Assembly (NCBI GenBank): GCA_905171695.1
Contig: LR991653.1
Location: forward strand, 1,402,150 to 1,466,149
DNA length: 64,000 bases
Source: Candidatus Methanoperedentaceae archaeon GB37
GTDB taxonomy: Archaea > Halobacteriota > Methanosarcinia > Methanosarcinales > EX4572-44
Direction: 5' to 3'
In this document: piece after piece, positions 35,390 through 45,413 of the stretch
Position numbering within the stretch: position 1 is the stretch's first letter
Layout: each line of letters begins with the position of its first letter
Notes under the pieces: model-generated
Told to the model about the DNA's origin: nothing
The model's input: the letters and a program-made list of their open reading frames with translations, nothing else
Database searches by the model: none
Made by a program: the position numbers and the translations under genes

Positions 35390-38078
35390 TCAAAGCCCTC
35401 TGTCCTTTGGTTCTCTCTGTGCCAGGGTTGCGTGTGCTGCTGCGATCCGTGCGATCGGGATGCGGTATGGCGAGCAGCTTACGTAGTCGAGTCCTATCTC
35501 GTCTGCGAACTTGATCGATTCTGGGTCTCCACCATGTTCGCCGCATATTCCGAGTTTAATATCTGGATTTGTCTTCTTCCCCTTCTCTATTGCGATCTTC
35601 ATCAGTTCTCCTACGCCTCTCTTGTCGAGTGTTACGAATGGATCGTGTGGAAGTATGCCCTTTTCGATGTATTCTTGGAGGAACTTTCCTGCGTCGTCTC
35701 TGCTGAATCCGAATGTTGTCTGTGTGAGGTCGTTTGTTCCGAAGCTGAAGAACTCTGCCTCTTCTGCAATCTCGTCGGCTGTGATGGCTGCTCGTGGTAG
35801 TTCTATCATGGTTCCTATGAGGTAGTTCAGTTTGACGCCCTTCTCTCGCATGACCTTCTCTGCCGTCTCTATTACGTTCCTCTTCGTTACTTTAAGTTCG
35901 TTCAACTCTCCTACGAGTGGTATCATGATCTCTGGCGTGATCGTCTCCCCTTCTCTCATGAGTTCTGCGGCGGCTTCGATTATTGCCTGGACTTGCATGT
36001 TGTAGATCTCCGGGTAGGTGATTCCGAGCCTGCAACCTCTATGGCCAAGCATCGGATTGAATTCATGGAGCTTTTCCACCCGTGACATCATCTCTTCGAG
36101 CTTTTCAAGCTCTGATTCCTCGTCTCTCGAGAGTTTAGCCTTTGATCTCAGTGCGTTTATCTTTTCGATCAGTTCTTCTTTTTTTGGCAGGAATTCGTGC
36201 AACGGTGGGTCAAGCAGGCGTATTGTGACTGGAAGACCTCTCATCTCCTTGAATATTCCTTTAAAGTCTTCACGCTGGAATTCTAATAATTTAGCTAGTG
36301 GTATCATGCGTTCTTCTTCACTCTCTGCAAGGATCATCTCCTGCACGATCGGTATGCGCTCTTCTCCAAAGAACATGTGCTCTGTGCGGCATAACCCAAT
36401 GCCTTCAGCCCCGAAATCACGGGCAATTCCTGCATCGTGTGGCGTGTCTGCATTGGTGCGTACGCCGAGGCGCCGGATATCATCTGCCCATCGAAGGAGC
36501 TCTCCAACCTCGCCACCAACCCCAGAATCGATGAGCTTAACAGATCCTTTCATCACTTCACCTTTGGATCCGTCGAGAGTTATATAATCGCCTTCGTGAA
36601 AGAGAAGGTCTCCGATCGTCATCTTCTTCTCTGCCTCGTCTATCGTGATCTCACCACAGCCTGCAACACAACACTTGCCCATGCCGCGTGCAACGACTGC
36701 CGCGTGAGACGTCATCCCGCCGCGTGCTGTGAGAATACCCTCTGCAGCGTTCATTCCGCCGATATCATCCGGCGAGGTCTCGGTGCGCACGAGAATCACC
36801 TTCTCACCATTCGCAGCGAGTTCTTCAGCACGGTCTGCCGTGAAGACAATCTTTCCGACAGCAGCACCTGGTGATGCCGGGAGGCCCCTTGCTATCACCT
36901 CGACCTTTGCATCTGGATCTATCATGGGATGCAAGATCTGGTCAACCTGTTCAGGCTTTATGCGCTTCACGGCTTCCGTTTCAGTGATCAATCCCTCTTT
37001 CACCATATCCACAGCTATCTTGATGGCGGCTGTTGCTGTCCGCTTACCGGTGCGGGTCTGGAGCATGAAGAGCTTTCCGTCTTCTATTGTGAACTCGATG
37101 TCCTGCATGTCCTTGAAGTGGGTTTCAAGTCTCTTGTAGATCGACTCAAGTTCATCGTATACCTCTGGCATTGCGTTCTTCAGGTCTTCGATAGGCTGTG
37201 GTGTTCTGATGCCTGCCACCACGTCCTCGCCCTTGGGCATTCATCAGGAACTCGCCAAAGAATCGCTTCTCGCCTGTTGCTGGGTTCCGTGTGAATGCAA
37301 CGCCAGTGCCTGAGTTCTCACCCATATTCCCGAAGACCATGGACTGGACATTGACCGCGGTACACCAGTCTTCAGGAATCTTGTTCAGTTTTCTGTATGT
37401 TACGGCACGCTTGTTATTCCAGGAGTCAAAGACGGCGTTTATTGCCATCCACAACTGCTTTCTTGGATCCTGCGGGAAATCAACGCCACTTTCGCTTCGC
37501 ACAAGCTTCTTGAACTCGTCAACGAGTTCTTTCAGTGCGCGAGTGTCAAGCTCATTGTCCAGTTTAACACCGAGAGCGTCCTTCTTTGCGGCAAGTATCC
37601 TTTCAAACTTCTCATGATCGATGCCGAGCACCACTTCTCCAAACATGGTGATGAAACGCCGATAGCTATCATAGGCAAACTGGCCATTGCCTGTCTTTCT
37701 TTGAAGAGCCAGAACTGTCTCATCGTTCAACCCGAGGTTGAGGACGGTATCCATCATACCAGGCATTGACGCAGGCGCTCCTGAGCGGATGGAGAGGAGA
37801 AGAGGGTTATCACCTCCACCGAATCTCTTGCCGAGCATCTCTTCTAGCTTCGAAATGTTCTCCTCCACCTCTTCCTTTAGACCTGGAGGATACTTCTTGC
37901 CATTGGCATAGTACTCTTTGCAGACGCGTGTTGTTATGGTGAAGCCAGGTGGCACCGGTATGCCCATACCTGCCATTTCAGCAATATTTGCGCCCTTTCC
38001 GCCAAGTAACTCCTTCATCGAGGCGTTTCCTTCAGCACTACCGCCTCCAAAGAAATAGACAAATTTTTCAGACGACAT
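35390..38078 (-). pseudogene. ppdK: pyruvate, phosphate dikinase, split by a single-base frameshift
   Basis: Two overlapping frames together encode a normal-length PPDK (about 895 residues), which interconverts pyruvate and PEP. The N-terminal frame (37152-38078) has YFFGGGSAEGNASMKELLGGKGANIAEM, SIRSGAPASMPGMMDTVLNLG and VAFTRNPATGEK; the C-terminal frame (35390-37240) has the phosphohistidine region GGMTSHAAVVARGMGK, GLCRTEHMFF, NPMLGHRGCR and SCSPYRIPIARIAAA. The break is at the conserved NAQG-EDVVAGIRTP junction: a CCC run at 37230-37232 has one base too many. Removing one base restores the family sequence exactly. Either an assembly/sequencing error, programmed shift, or a recent null mutation; the rest of the gene is intact. 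Confidence 0.9.
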
Positions 38079-38188
38079 AGACAGATCTCCTATCTGACAG
38101 AATCAAGACTTTATTTTACGACTCCCTTCTTACCACCATCTTATCTTATGAATGTTGTGGCTGGGGGTCTTCCAGGCTTCAATGGGCT

Positions 38189-39382
38189 TCACTCTGCCAG
38201 TATGATCTCCACCGATCCACCCTTCTCGTATCCCTCGGTATTCTCTGGTATTATGGTGTATCCATCTGAGCGTGTTATTGAGCTCAAGATGCTTGCACCG
38301 CTCGTCATGACAGGTCTTGCAGTATTGTCCTCTATCTTTATGCGTGCAAATGTTAGATATCCTATTCTGGAGGTTATCTTCTCTTTCAATGGGAGTTTTG
38401 TTCTGTTTTCCGGTAATTCTGGTAGGTGTGCGAGTTTTCTGATCGCTGGTTTTGCGAAGAGCTGGAGTGCAACGTATCCGGCAACCGGGTATCCTGGCAT
38501 GCAGAGGACTGGTCGCCCTCTCACCTCTGCAAGGGTTGTGGGCTTCCCAGGGCTTGCCCTGATTCCGCGAGTGAGAATTCTTCCCATCTCTTCTATCACT
38601 CTCGGGGCGTGATCCTTCTCGCCAACCGATGTTCCACCGCAGAGTATTATCATGTCTGAACCAAGATTCTCTCTGATAGCGTATCGTATCGATTTAGGGT
38701 CGTCTGGTATGATCTTTGATACGTTTGTGGTTGCACCCCACTTCCTCGCGTATAGTTCTGTCATGAGGGTGTTTGTCTCGATGATCTCGCCTGGTCCGGG
38801 TGGTTCTCTCCTCTCTCGTGGTATGAGTTCATCGCCTGTTGGTATGATCGAGACGATGGGTTTCTGGTGAACGGTTGCGTGTGTTAGCCTGATGCTTGCA
38901 AGTACTGATATGTCCACCGGGCGGAGGAGGTGTCCCTCGTGAAATACGAGCTCTCCTCTCTTTATATCTTCTCCGATCTCGCTCACGTTCTCATACGGGT
39001 GTACCTGTGCTCTTACTTCAACGAGGTCGTGATCGACCACCTCTGTCTCCTCGATCATCACCACAGCGTCTGCACCAAGAGGGAGGGGGGAGCCTGTGTG
39101 CACACGGACGCACGTCTGTGGGGCAATGGTCTCTGATTGGGTGAAGAGTATCGGCGAGGTTCTGCTCGCTCCGAGTGTCTCTTCTGCCCTGAGCGCGTAC
39201 CCGTCCATCGCTGCACGCCTGTAGTGTGGAACGTTCACACTCGAGATCACATCCTCTGCAAGCACGCGCCCGCTGCACTCCTCGATTGGGAGTCTCTCGC
39301 TTCGATCGATTGGTCTTACGATCTTCATGAATCTTTCCTGTGCCACGTGGACCGGTGTCAGTTCTTTGAATAATCTTGACAT
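38189..39382 (-). CDS. moeA: molybdopterin molybdenumtransferase MoeA
   Basis: A 397-residue protein that inserts molybdate or tungstate into molybdopterin. Visible: RVLAEDVISSVNVPHYRRAAMDGYAL, VRVHTGSPLPLGADAVVMIEETE, the central SIIPTGDELI and ILCGGTSVGEKDHAP (the MoaB/Mog-like catalytic domain) and SPGKPTTLAEVRGRPVLCMPGYPVA, then domain IV. It is five bases after mqnA on the same strand, the last gene of the menaquinone-related string, so it is probably co-expressed; a formate dehydrogenase or formylmethanofuran dehydrogenase would be the usual client. Confidence 0.95.
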   Translation of the reverse strand: MSRLFKELTPVHVAQERFMKIVRPIDRSERLPIEECSGRVLAEDVISSVNVPHYRRAAMDGYALRAEETLGASRTSPILFTQSETIAPQTCVRVHTGSPLPLGADAVVMIEETEVVDHDLVEVRAQVHPYENVSEIGEDIKRGELVFHEGHLLRPVDISVLASIRLTHATVHQKPIVSIIPTGDELIPRERREPPGPGEIIETNTLMTELYARKWGATTNVSKIIPDDPKSIRYAIRENLGSDMIILCGGTSVGEKDHAPRVIEEMGRILTRGIRASPGKPTTLAEVRGRPVLCMPGYPVAGYVALQLFAKPAIRKLAHLPELPENRTKLPLKEKITSRIGYLTFARIKIEDNTARPVMTSGASILSSITRSDGYTIIPENTEGYEKGGSVEIILAE

Positions 39383-39387
39383 CTATA

Positions 39388-40215
39388 TCACCGTCCTTCA
39401 AAGAATGTTATGCTCTTTCTCTTCTCTATCAGTCCGCACTCTTCTGCATACTTGAAGTAGGTGTTGAGGCTTTCGATGCTCTTCTCGTCAAGCTCGTAGT
39501 TGAGCGTGTGGATATACTCTCTCATCATCTCTTCATCGAGTCCCTTCTTCTCACTGATCACCTTTGCTATCTCTCCTATGTGTCGATAACCGTACTCTTT
39601 CGACTCCAATAACTTTGAGTGGATATATTCTACGTGATCGTGGTCTTCTTCTGCAAACTCTCTCCTGACAACCCACACGGCATAGACCATCTTTTCTCCT
39701 GTCAGGTTGCGCCACTCTCTTCCAAGATCGGCAAGAACGTTGCACTCGTGTGATGCGATCAATGCCTCGTCGCCTATGAAGAGCGCTGCATCACCAACTT
39801 CCAGCATCTCACCTATCTTCTGACCTGCACACGTTTTAATATTCACGTCCTCTATGCCCTTCAGATGGAGTATTATCTGGACGAGGACGCTTGAGCTTGC
39901 ACTGAGATCGGGTAGGCAGAGCGTTCGTCCACTCAGCTCTTCAAGACCGGTTATCCCGTTTGAGCATACGAGTACACTCCGTGTGAAGTCATCGGATGCG
40001 ATGCAGATGCCTGGCAGTACGAGGAGGTCGTCTATCTGTGGGTACATTATGGACGAGATCGGTGTTATATCAAGGTTGGATCCCGCGATCATTCGTGCAA
40101 GATCGATCGGGTGGGATTCAATGAGTTCAACACCGCGTGTGGGTATTATCCCGGTCTCGATCGCGTAATACGGGAAGTCGCAGTTGGCAAATCCGATCTT
40201 TCCAAGCCTAATCAT
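39388..40215 (-). CDS. mqnA: chorismate dehydratase MqnA (futalosine pathway)
   Basis: A 275-residue periplasmic-binding-protein-like enzyme that dehydrates chorismate to 3-enolpyruvylbenzoate, the first step of menaquinone synthesis by the futalosine route. Seen: the N-terminal LGKIGFANCDFPYYAIE, PISSIMYPQ, DFTRSVLVCS, SASSSVLVQIIL, ALFIGDEALI and TGEKMVYAVWVV, all in the family order. It overlaps mqnE by eight bases. MqnA and MqnE act in sequence, so the pairing is strong support for both calls. Confidence 0.93.
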   Translation of the reverse strand: MIRLGKIGFANCDFPYYAIETGIIPTRGVELIESHPIDLARMIAGSNLDITPISSIMYPQIDDLLVLPGICIASDDFTRSVLVCSNGITGLEELSGRTLCLPDLSASSSVLVQIILHLKGIEDVNIKTCAGQKIGEMLEVGDAALFIGDEALIASHECNVLADLGREWRNLTGEKMVYAVWVVRREFAEEDHDHVEYIHSKLLESKEYGYRHIGEIAKVISEKKGLDEEMMREYIHTLNYELDEKSIESLNTYFKYAEECGLIEKRKSITFFEGR

Positions 40216-41332
40216 ACACCTTCACGGTCTCGTACGTGCTTGTCCGCTCAACAGGTACTCTGCCAGCGTCTCGTATAATGTTTATCAGATCTTCCTTTGA
40301 GAGGCTCGTTGGCGTTCTGGCACCTGCCGCGTGTGTTATCCGCTCCTCGATGATCGTTCCCTCAAGATCGTTTGCGCCGTTACGAAGTGCGATCCCTGCA
40401 AGCTTCGGACCGAGCGTGACCCAGTATGCCTTGATATTATCTATCTCCCCTGCAAAGATCAGTCTTGAGAGGATTATGATCTTCAGATCATCAAAGCCTG
40501 TTGAGCCGCGAACGCCCTTGAGTCCTGTCTTCTCAGGGTGGAAGCTCAGGGGTATGAACGCCTGAAACCCATGTGTCCTCCTCTGAAGATCTCTCAACCG
40601 CAAGAGGTGATCAACTATATCAGAGTATGTCTCGATATGCCCATAGAGGATCGTCGCATTGCTCGGAATCCCGATGCTGTGTGCTTCCTCCATGATCGAT
40701 AGCCACTCCTCGCCTGAGATCTTCTCAGGACAGAGCCTCTCTCTCACACGCTCACCAAGTATCTCAGCCCCGCCACCTGGCATGCAGGTAAGTCCTGCTC
40801 TCTTCAACCGCAGAAGGACCTCCCGTGTGGAGACGCCTTCTCTCTCTGCCATGTATGCGATCTCAACTGCTGTGAACGCCTTGATACCCATCTCAGGGTA
40901 GCGTGCGTGGATCTCTTCAAGCATCTCTTCAAAGAAGGACAATGGGAGGCTCGGGTTGAGCGCGCCTACGATGTGAAGCTCCCGCGCGCCCATCCGACTG
41001 GCTTCATCTGCAAGGCCAAGTATCTCAGAGAGGCTCATCGTGTACGCATCGATATCTCCTTCTTCTCTATAGTATGCACAGAAGTTGCACTTTGAATCAC
41101 AGATATTGGTATAGTTGATGTGCCTGTTCACGGCAAAGAAGACACGCTCTCCTCTCCTCTGCAGTGTGATATGATCTGCAAGAGCACCGAGTAGTGAGAG
41201 GTTCTTTGACTCAAGGACCATGAGACCGTCTTCGAAGTCGAGCGGACGGTCTCCAAGAACTTTATCGATCAGAGGCTCAAGCTCGCGATCAGACGAGCAA
41301 GCCAAGGACTCCTTGAAACCCGCGGGGATCAT
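40208..41332 (-). CDS. mqnE: aminofutalosine synthase MqnE (radical SAM)
   Basis: A 374-residue radical SAM enzyme that joins 3-enolpyruvylbenzoate to SAM-derived adenosine to give aminofutalosine. The CxxxCxxC cluster motif is NICDSKCNFCAYYR near residue 75. GGGAEILGERVRERLCPEKISGEEW, SNATILYGHIETYSDIVDHL, FQAFIPLSFHPE and ITHAAGARTP are family signatures; HIETYSD and the ITHAAGA segment favour MqnE over its relative MqnC. It overlaps the prenyl synthase upstream by four bases and mqnA downstream by eight. Confidence 0.92.
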   Translation of the reverse strand: MIPAGFKESLACSSDRELEPLIDKVLGDRPLDFEDGLMVLESKNLSLLGALADHITLQRRGERVFFAVNRHINYTNICDSKCNFCAYYREEGDIDAYTMSLSEILGLADEASRMGARELHIVGALNPSLPLSFFEEMLEEIHARYPEMGIKAFTAVEIAYMAEREGVSTREVLLRLKRAGLTCMPGGGAEILGERVRERLCPEKISGEEWLSIMEEAHSIGIPSNATILYGHIETYSDIVDHLLRLRDLQRRTHGFQAFIPLSFHPEKTGLKGVRGSTGFDDLKIIILSRLIFAGEIDNIKAYWVTLGPKLAGIALRNGANDLEGTIIEERITHAAGARTPTSLSKEDLINIIRDAGRVPVERTSTYETVKVYD

Positions 41333-42273
41333 CTATCTCTATTCACGATATAATCACAGAGGCTCTCAAGCTGCCGCCGCCACCTGCTCTCATCAACCAT
41401 GTGAAGATACTCCTTCGCAATCGCTATCTCCCTCGCTGCAAGACCCCGTGCATATTCAATAGAGTCAGATAAGAGATCCATCAACTCGCCATTGTTGCAG
41501 AGAAGCATCTCACTCTTCTCCACACCACTGTTTATCGCATCGATCAGCACGATCGAGGGTCTGCCCATGAAGAGATCCTGTCTAACAGGCTTTCCAAGAT
41601 CCTCCTCGCTTGAGACACAGTCAAGAATATCATCCTGAATCTGGAACGCTATCCCAAGATGATTCCCAAACTGCTCAAGATTCTCGATCGAATCATCATC
41701 ACCTCCACCCACGACAGCACCCATAAAAGCCGAAGCGCCAAAGAGCGCACCTGTTTTTCTCAAAGCAAGATCAAGATAACTCTTCTCATCCCTAGGAACG
41801 TTGACAAGCTCGATTGCCTCCCCCTCGCCCATGAAGAATAGAGACTTGGAGATCGCCTCTGTAAGACGCACATCTCCGAGAGCGGCACGCAAGGCAAGTG
41901 AGATCAACAACTCGATCGTCAAGAGGGCGATATTCTCACCCCAGATGGTATGAATGGTCTCTCGTCCCCGTCGCTTCTCAGCCTTATCGATCACATCATC
42001 CAGCACCAGAGACGAGGTATGCACAAGCTCGGCAGAGAGAGCAACCTTCTTGGCATCACCGATAGAGCCTCCAACAGCGAGACAGGATAGTATGGCAACG
42101 GCAGGTCTGATACGCTTACCCTTCGACTCAAGCCCATAGGCAACCGCATCTGAAAGCTCCTTCGGCTTGATCTTCAGGGTGATCCCGGCAAGCTCCCTGT
42201 CAAGTAGAGTCGAACACGTATCAAGAAACGCCACAACACCCTCCTTCTCTAGCAGGATATATTCTCCATTCAA
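41329..42273 (-). CDS. trans-isoprenyl diphosphate synthase
   Basis: A 314-residue polyprenyl synthase. First aspartate-rich motif LVLDDVIDKAEKRRG (DDxxD), second FQIQDDILD, with KGKRIRPAVAIL and RKTGALFGASAFMG between and before. It condenses IPP with allylic diphosphates. Because it is the first gene of the overlapping string prenyl synthase-mqnE-mqnA-moeA, it more likely makes the menaquinone side chain than the archaeal lipid C20 chain (inference). The stretch before the first DDxxD, where residues set chain length, reads AELVHTSSL. Confidence 0.9.
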   Translation of the reverse strand: MNGEYILLEKEGVVAFLDTCSTLLDRELAGITLKIKPKELSDAVAYGLESKGKRIRPAVAILSCLAVGGSIGDAKKVALSAELVHTSSLVLDDVIDKAEKRRGRETIHTIWGENIALLTIELLISLALRAALGDVRLTEAISKSLFFMGEGEAIELVNVPRDEKSYLDLALRKTGALFGASAFMGAVVGGGDDDSIENLEQFGNHLGIAFQIQDDILDCVSSEEDLGKPVRQDLFMGRPSIVLIDAINSGVEKSEMLLCNNGELMDLLSDSIEYARGLAAREIAIAKEYLHMVDESRWRRQLESLCDYIVNRDR

Positions 42274-42384
42274 TCTACTTCACCTGCAAAATGTGAGAAA
42301 ACTGTAGAGCAATGCCAAGAGAATACCAACTGCACTCAAAGGTGCACATTTCCACCAATGCTATATAGGGTTTTCTATAACAGT

Positions 42385-43752
42385 TCATCGCACCTCCAAG
42401 CCATAGACCTCTGCGATCTCTTTGAATGCCTCTGCGAGGTAGTTGATCTGGTCCCAGCTGAGTCCGTATGTGTTCAGTTTGAACTCTCTCGTCGTTCCTG
42501 GGAATAATCCTGTGATCTTCCGCTTCTTGAGTTCGTCTGTCAGGAAGTATCCTCTTCTTCTGTGTTTTTTTGCGATTTTATCGAAGGAATCTGTTGTGTC
42601 TACTTTTGTCAGGGTGTGTTTTCTTGGCATTTCAGACACGACTTTATTTCCATCTATTTTTGTGAACTCTGAGATGAAGAATCTTGTTTTTTTGATCTCT
42701 TCGTCCCAGTGTTTCACTCTCTCACGCACCTTCGGGAATGATGCCATCATTGCGATGAGTGGTGCGCCCATCACCGTGCATCCGAGTAGGTATGTCTCCT
42801 TGACTCCGAAGCTGCGTCCTGTGAGGTCGCCTTCAAGCTTCGTTGTGGCGAAGATCTTCTCGGCGTATTCGTCTGTTGTTGCGAGTATGCCTGTTGGTGC
42901 TGGTGAAGCCATGCTCTTGTGTCCGGATCCAACGATGAAGTCAGCTCCGATCTTCTTTCCGTCTACAGGCATCACTCCGACCGTGTAGGCTCCGTTGTAG
43001 AGGAATGGGACCCCGTACTCTCTGCACGTCTTCCCGATTCCGTAGACGTCGTGCTCGTTTGCAAAGATGTAGTCAAAGTGGGAGACTGCAACGAGTTTGG
43101 GAAGTCTTCCAGTCTTCTCACGGACCTCTTCGATCTTCCTTTCAGTGTTCTCTCCGGTGATTATCCTCTCTCTGTTCAATGGGATCTCCTTCCAGACTCC
43201 GCCTACCGATTCGATTGCAAGGCATAGGGAGTAGTGTGCAAGGGATGAGACGAGTGCCACGTCTCCTTTTTCGAGGAGTGCGTTTGATACGATCTGGAAT
43301 CCGTTCCGTGCGCCTCTCACCACTCGAGCGGTCTCCATTCCAACGAACTCTGCAAGCTCTTCCATGAATTCGTGGACTGGTGGCTTCTGTATCTGGTCGA
43401 GTCTGAATGGTTTGAAGCAGTGGTCGCAGATTGAGTACCCGTCTCCGTATGCGATCATCGCCTTTCTTGCTTCGAGGGTCAGTCTTCCACCTGCCTGGAT
43501 CGGATCGATATTTATGAAGTCTTCTTCTCTTCTCCGAAGTTCTATTTTGTCCACTATGTATTTAAGATTTGATCCAGTGTATTTATTTTTTCTCATCTCT
43601 CCTACTATTTTATCAAGTTTTTTTATGTTTTCATCAAATTCTTTCCGTTCTTCTTCTGAAAATCTATGATCTGGCGCGGTTCTTCTGAGAATCTCTCGCA
43701 TATTTTCTAAGAGAAACTCTGCCTCATAGATCTTCTGAGTCTCGATACTCAC
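42385..43752 (-). CDS. pscS: O-phosphoseryl-tRNA:Cys-tRNA synthase (SepCysS) with N-terminal extension
   Basis: A 455-residue PLP enzyme that turns Sep-tRNA(Cys) into Cys-tRNA(Cys). The core starts at about residue 80 with EDFINIDPIQAGGRLTLEA, then YSICDHC with the two essential cysteines, RVVRGARNGFQIV, LAVSHFDY-like VAVSHFDYIFANEHD, the PLP lysine in VGSGHKSMASPAPTG and the third cysteine in LLGCTVMGAP. The first 75 residues form an extra helical, charged segment (YEAEFLLENMREILRR, KKLDKIVGEMRKN) absent from standard-length proteins of about 380-395. GTG at 43752 overlaps the stop of the ThiF-family gene, so they are coupled. Confidence 0.9.
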   Translation of the reverse strand: MSIETQKIYEAEFLLENMREILRRTAPDHRFSEEERKEFDENIKKLDKIVGEMRKNKYTGSNLKYIVDKIELRRREEDFINIDPIQAGGRLTLEARKAMIAYGDGYSICDHCFKPFRLDQIQKPPVHEFMEELAEFVGMETARVVRGARNGFQIVSNALLEKGDVALVSSLAHYSLCLAIESVGGVWKEIPLNRERIITGENTERKIEEVREKTGRLPKLVAVSHFDYIFANEHDVYGIGKTCREYGVPFLYNGAYTVGVMPVDGKKIGADFIVGSGHKSMASPAPTGILATTDEYAEKIFATTKLEGDLTGRSFGVKETYLLGCTVMGAPLIAMMASFPKVRERVKHWDEEIKKTRFFISEFTKIDGNKVVSEMPRKHTLTKVDTTDSFDKIAKKHRRRGYFLTDELKKRKITGLFPGTTREFKLNTYGLSWDQINYLAEAFKEIAEVYGLEVR

Positions 43753-44495
43753 TTCAGACCACCTTCTCCACAGTCCACACAATCGGGATTCCTCTTAACT
43801 CTTACCTTATCGATCGATGAGTCAAGACCATCCCACAACAATAACTCTCCGAGAAGAAGCTCGCCGATACCGGTAATATACTTTATTACCTCGGTTGCTT
43901 GGATCAACCCTATAATCCCTGGTGTGACACCGACCACAGGAAAGACCTCTCTTGGTGGTGCTTCTGGAAATATGCACCGAAGGCATGGGGTTCTGCCTGG
44001 AATTATCGTTGTGACCTGACCCTCAAATCCATAGACTCCTCCGTGGAAGAACGGAATACCCTTTGAGATGGCAGTCTTATTCAAGATGTACCTCACAGGA
44101 AAGTTGTCCATCGCATCCACGATGAGATCAGAATCGCCGACAACTTGAGAGACATTATCCTCGTCGATCGTCAGGTGGAGTGCTTCCACGAGAGTCTCAG
44201 AGTTTATCGCTTCAAGCTTCTCTCGCCCAGAGTCTACCTTTCTTCTACCAGTATCTCTCTCCCAGTGGAGTATCTGCCTGTTCAGGTTGCTCAACTCCAC
44301 AACGTCATCATCCACTATCCGTATCTCTCCAACACCGGCAGCCGTAAGATATATGGAGATAGGAGAACCTAGACCGCCAGCACCGGCGATGAAGACCCTC
44401 GCCCGTTTAAGCCTCTCCTGACCCTCCTCTCCAAGTATCATAATCTGCCGGTCAAACCTCTCCAGTTCTCTCTCTCTTAACAACGGTATCACCAA
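43749..44495 (-). CDS. ThiF/MoeB/HesA-family adenylyltransferase
   Basis: A 248-residue E1-like enzyme that adenylates the C-terminus of ubiquitin-fold sulfur carriers (MoaD, ThiS or SAMPs). Nucleotide motif VFIAGAGGLGSPISIYLTAAG at about residue 35, then DDDVVELSNLNRQILH, VDAMDNFPVRYILN, VTTIIPGRTPCLRCIF and a late RNPDCVDCGEG; the two CxxC pairs bind zinc. It overlaps SepCysS downstream (GTGA) and is six bases after nadA. Cannot be assigned to MoeB or ThiF without phylogeny. The coupling suggests it could feed sulfur to SepCysS (inference). Confidence 0.92.
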   Translation of the reverse strand: MVIPLLRERELERFDRQIMILGEEGQERLKRARVFIAGAGGLGSPISIYLTAAGVGEIRIVDDDVVELSNLNRQILHWERDTGRRKVDSGREKLEAINSETLVEALHLTIDEDNVSQVVGDSDLIVDAMDNFPVRYILNKTAISKGIPFFHGGVYGFEGQVTTIIPGRTPCLRCIFPEAPPREVFPVVGVTPGIIGLIQATEVIKYITGIGELLLGELLLWDGLDSSIDKVRVKRNPDCVDCGEGGLK

Positions 44496-44501
44496 ACTCT
44501 C

Positions 44502-45413
44502 TCAAGAGATCCTGAGCATGCGCTCGATAGCCTCCCTTGCACAGTCCCCAATCTCCCTCTCAACCGAGACGACAGGTCTTTCCAGCTCCAGAGCCACTTC
44601 GACCTTCTTCAACGTATGCATCTTCATCTGTGGGCAGACAGCAGTCTCAGAGACCGGGTAGAACCGCTTCTCAGGAAGCTCCCGCTCAAGTCTATAGATA
44701 AGCCCGATCTCTGTTCCTATGAGAAACTCATCCGCATCAGAGATACTGCAATGCCTTGCCATGCCACTCGTGGATGCAATACAATCTGCCATCTCCTGAA
44801 TCTCTATCACACACTCAGGGTGAACAACAACCTCTGCCCCAGGATGCTTACTCTTTTCCAGAAGCAGATCATCCACCGATATCTGGTGGTGTGTTGGACA
44901 CAAACCGTACTCAGGGATAGGGATGATCCTCTTCGACGTCCTCTTCTCAACAAACCTTGCAAGATTACGATCCGGCCCAAAGATGACCGTGTCAGAGTCC
45001 ATCGCCTCAACCACTCTGTCTGCATTCGCCGATGTGCAGACACAGTCCGCAAGCGCCTTGCAATCGGCAAGCGTGTTTATGTACAGAAGAAGATCCGCAT
45101 CAGGATACGCCTCCTTCGCCTTGACTAGATCATCCCTCTTAAGCATCTGCGCCATCGGACATATCGACCCAGGATCAGGGATCAACACCTTCTTCTCAGG
45201 GTTCAGGATCGATGCTGTCTCAGCCATGAAATCAACTCCACAGAAGACGATCACATCAGAATCGGTCTCCATGGCGCGCCTTGCAAGTTCAAGAGAATCT
45301 CCAACAAAGTCAGCAATATTCTGAATCTCACCCCTAACATAGTTATGTGCAAGAATAACTGCATTCTTCTCCTTTTTTAACGACCTAATCCGTGAAACAA
45401 TACTTTTCACCAT
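44502..45413 (-). CDS. nadA: quinolinate synthase NadA
   Basis: A 303-residue 4Fe-4S enzyme that condenses iminoaspartate with dihydroxyacetone phosphate to quinolinate for NAD synthesis. VILAHNYVRGEIQNIADFVGDSLELA, VFCGVDFMAETASILNPEK, the cluster cysteines in LADCVCTSANAD, HPEC and SETAVCPQMKMHTL, and IPIPEYGLCPTHHQI are all as expected. First gene of nadA-thiF-pscS on the minus strand. No nadB or nadC is adjacent. Confidence 0.96.
   Translation of the reverse strand: MVKSIVSRIRSLKKEKNAVILAHNYVRGEIQNIADFVGDSLELARRAMETDSDVIVFCGVDFMAETASILNPEKKVLIPDPGSICPMAQMLKRDDLVKAKEAYPDADLLLYINTLADCKALADCVCTSANADRVVEAMDSDTVIFGPDRNLARFVEKRTSKRIIPIPEYGLCPTHHQISVDDLLLEKSKHPGAEVVVHPECVIEIQEMADCIASTSGMARHCSISDADEFLIGTEIGLIYRLERELPEKRFYPVSETAVCPQMKMHTLKKVEVALELERPVVSVEREIGDCAREAIERMLRIS

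Noticed and set aside
42274..42384. A tiny minus-strand hydrophobic frame (LSAVGILLALLYSFLTFC) upstream of the prenyl synthase.
   Set aside because: Only about 19 codons from a TTG, with no ribosome-binding site; more likely untranslated leader, with a TATA-like CTATATAG near 42360.
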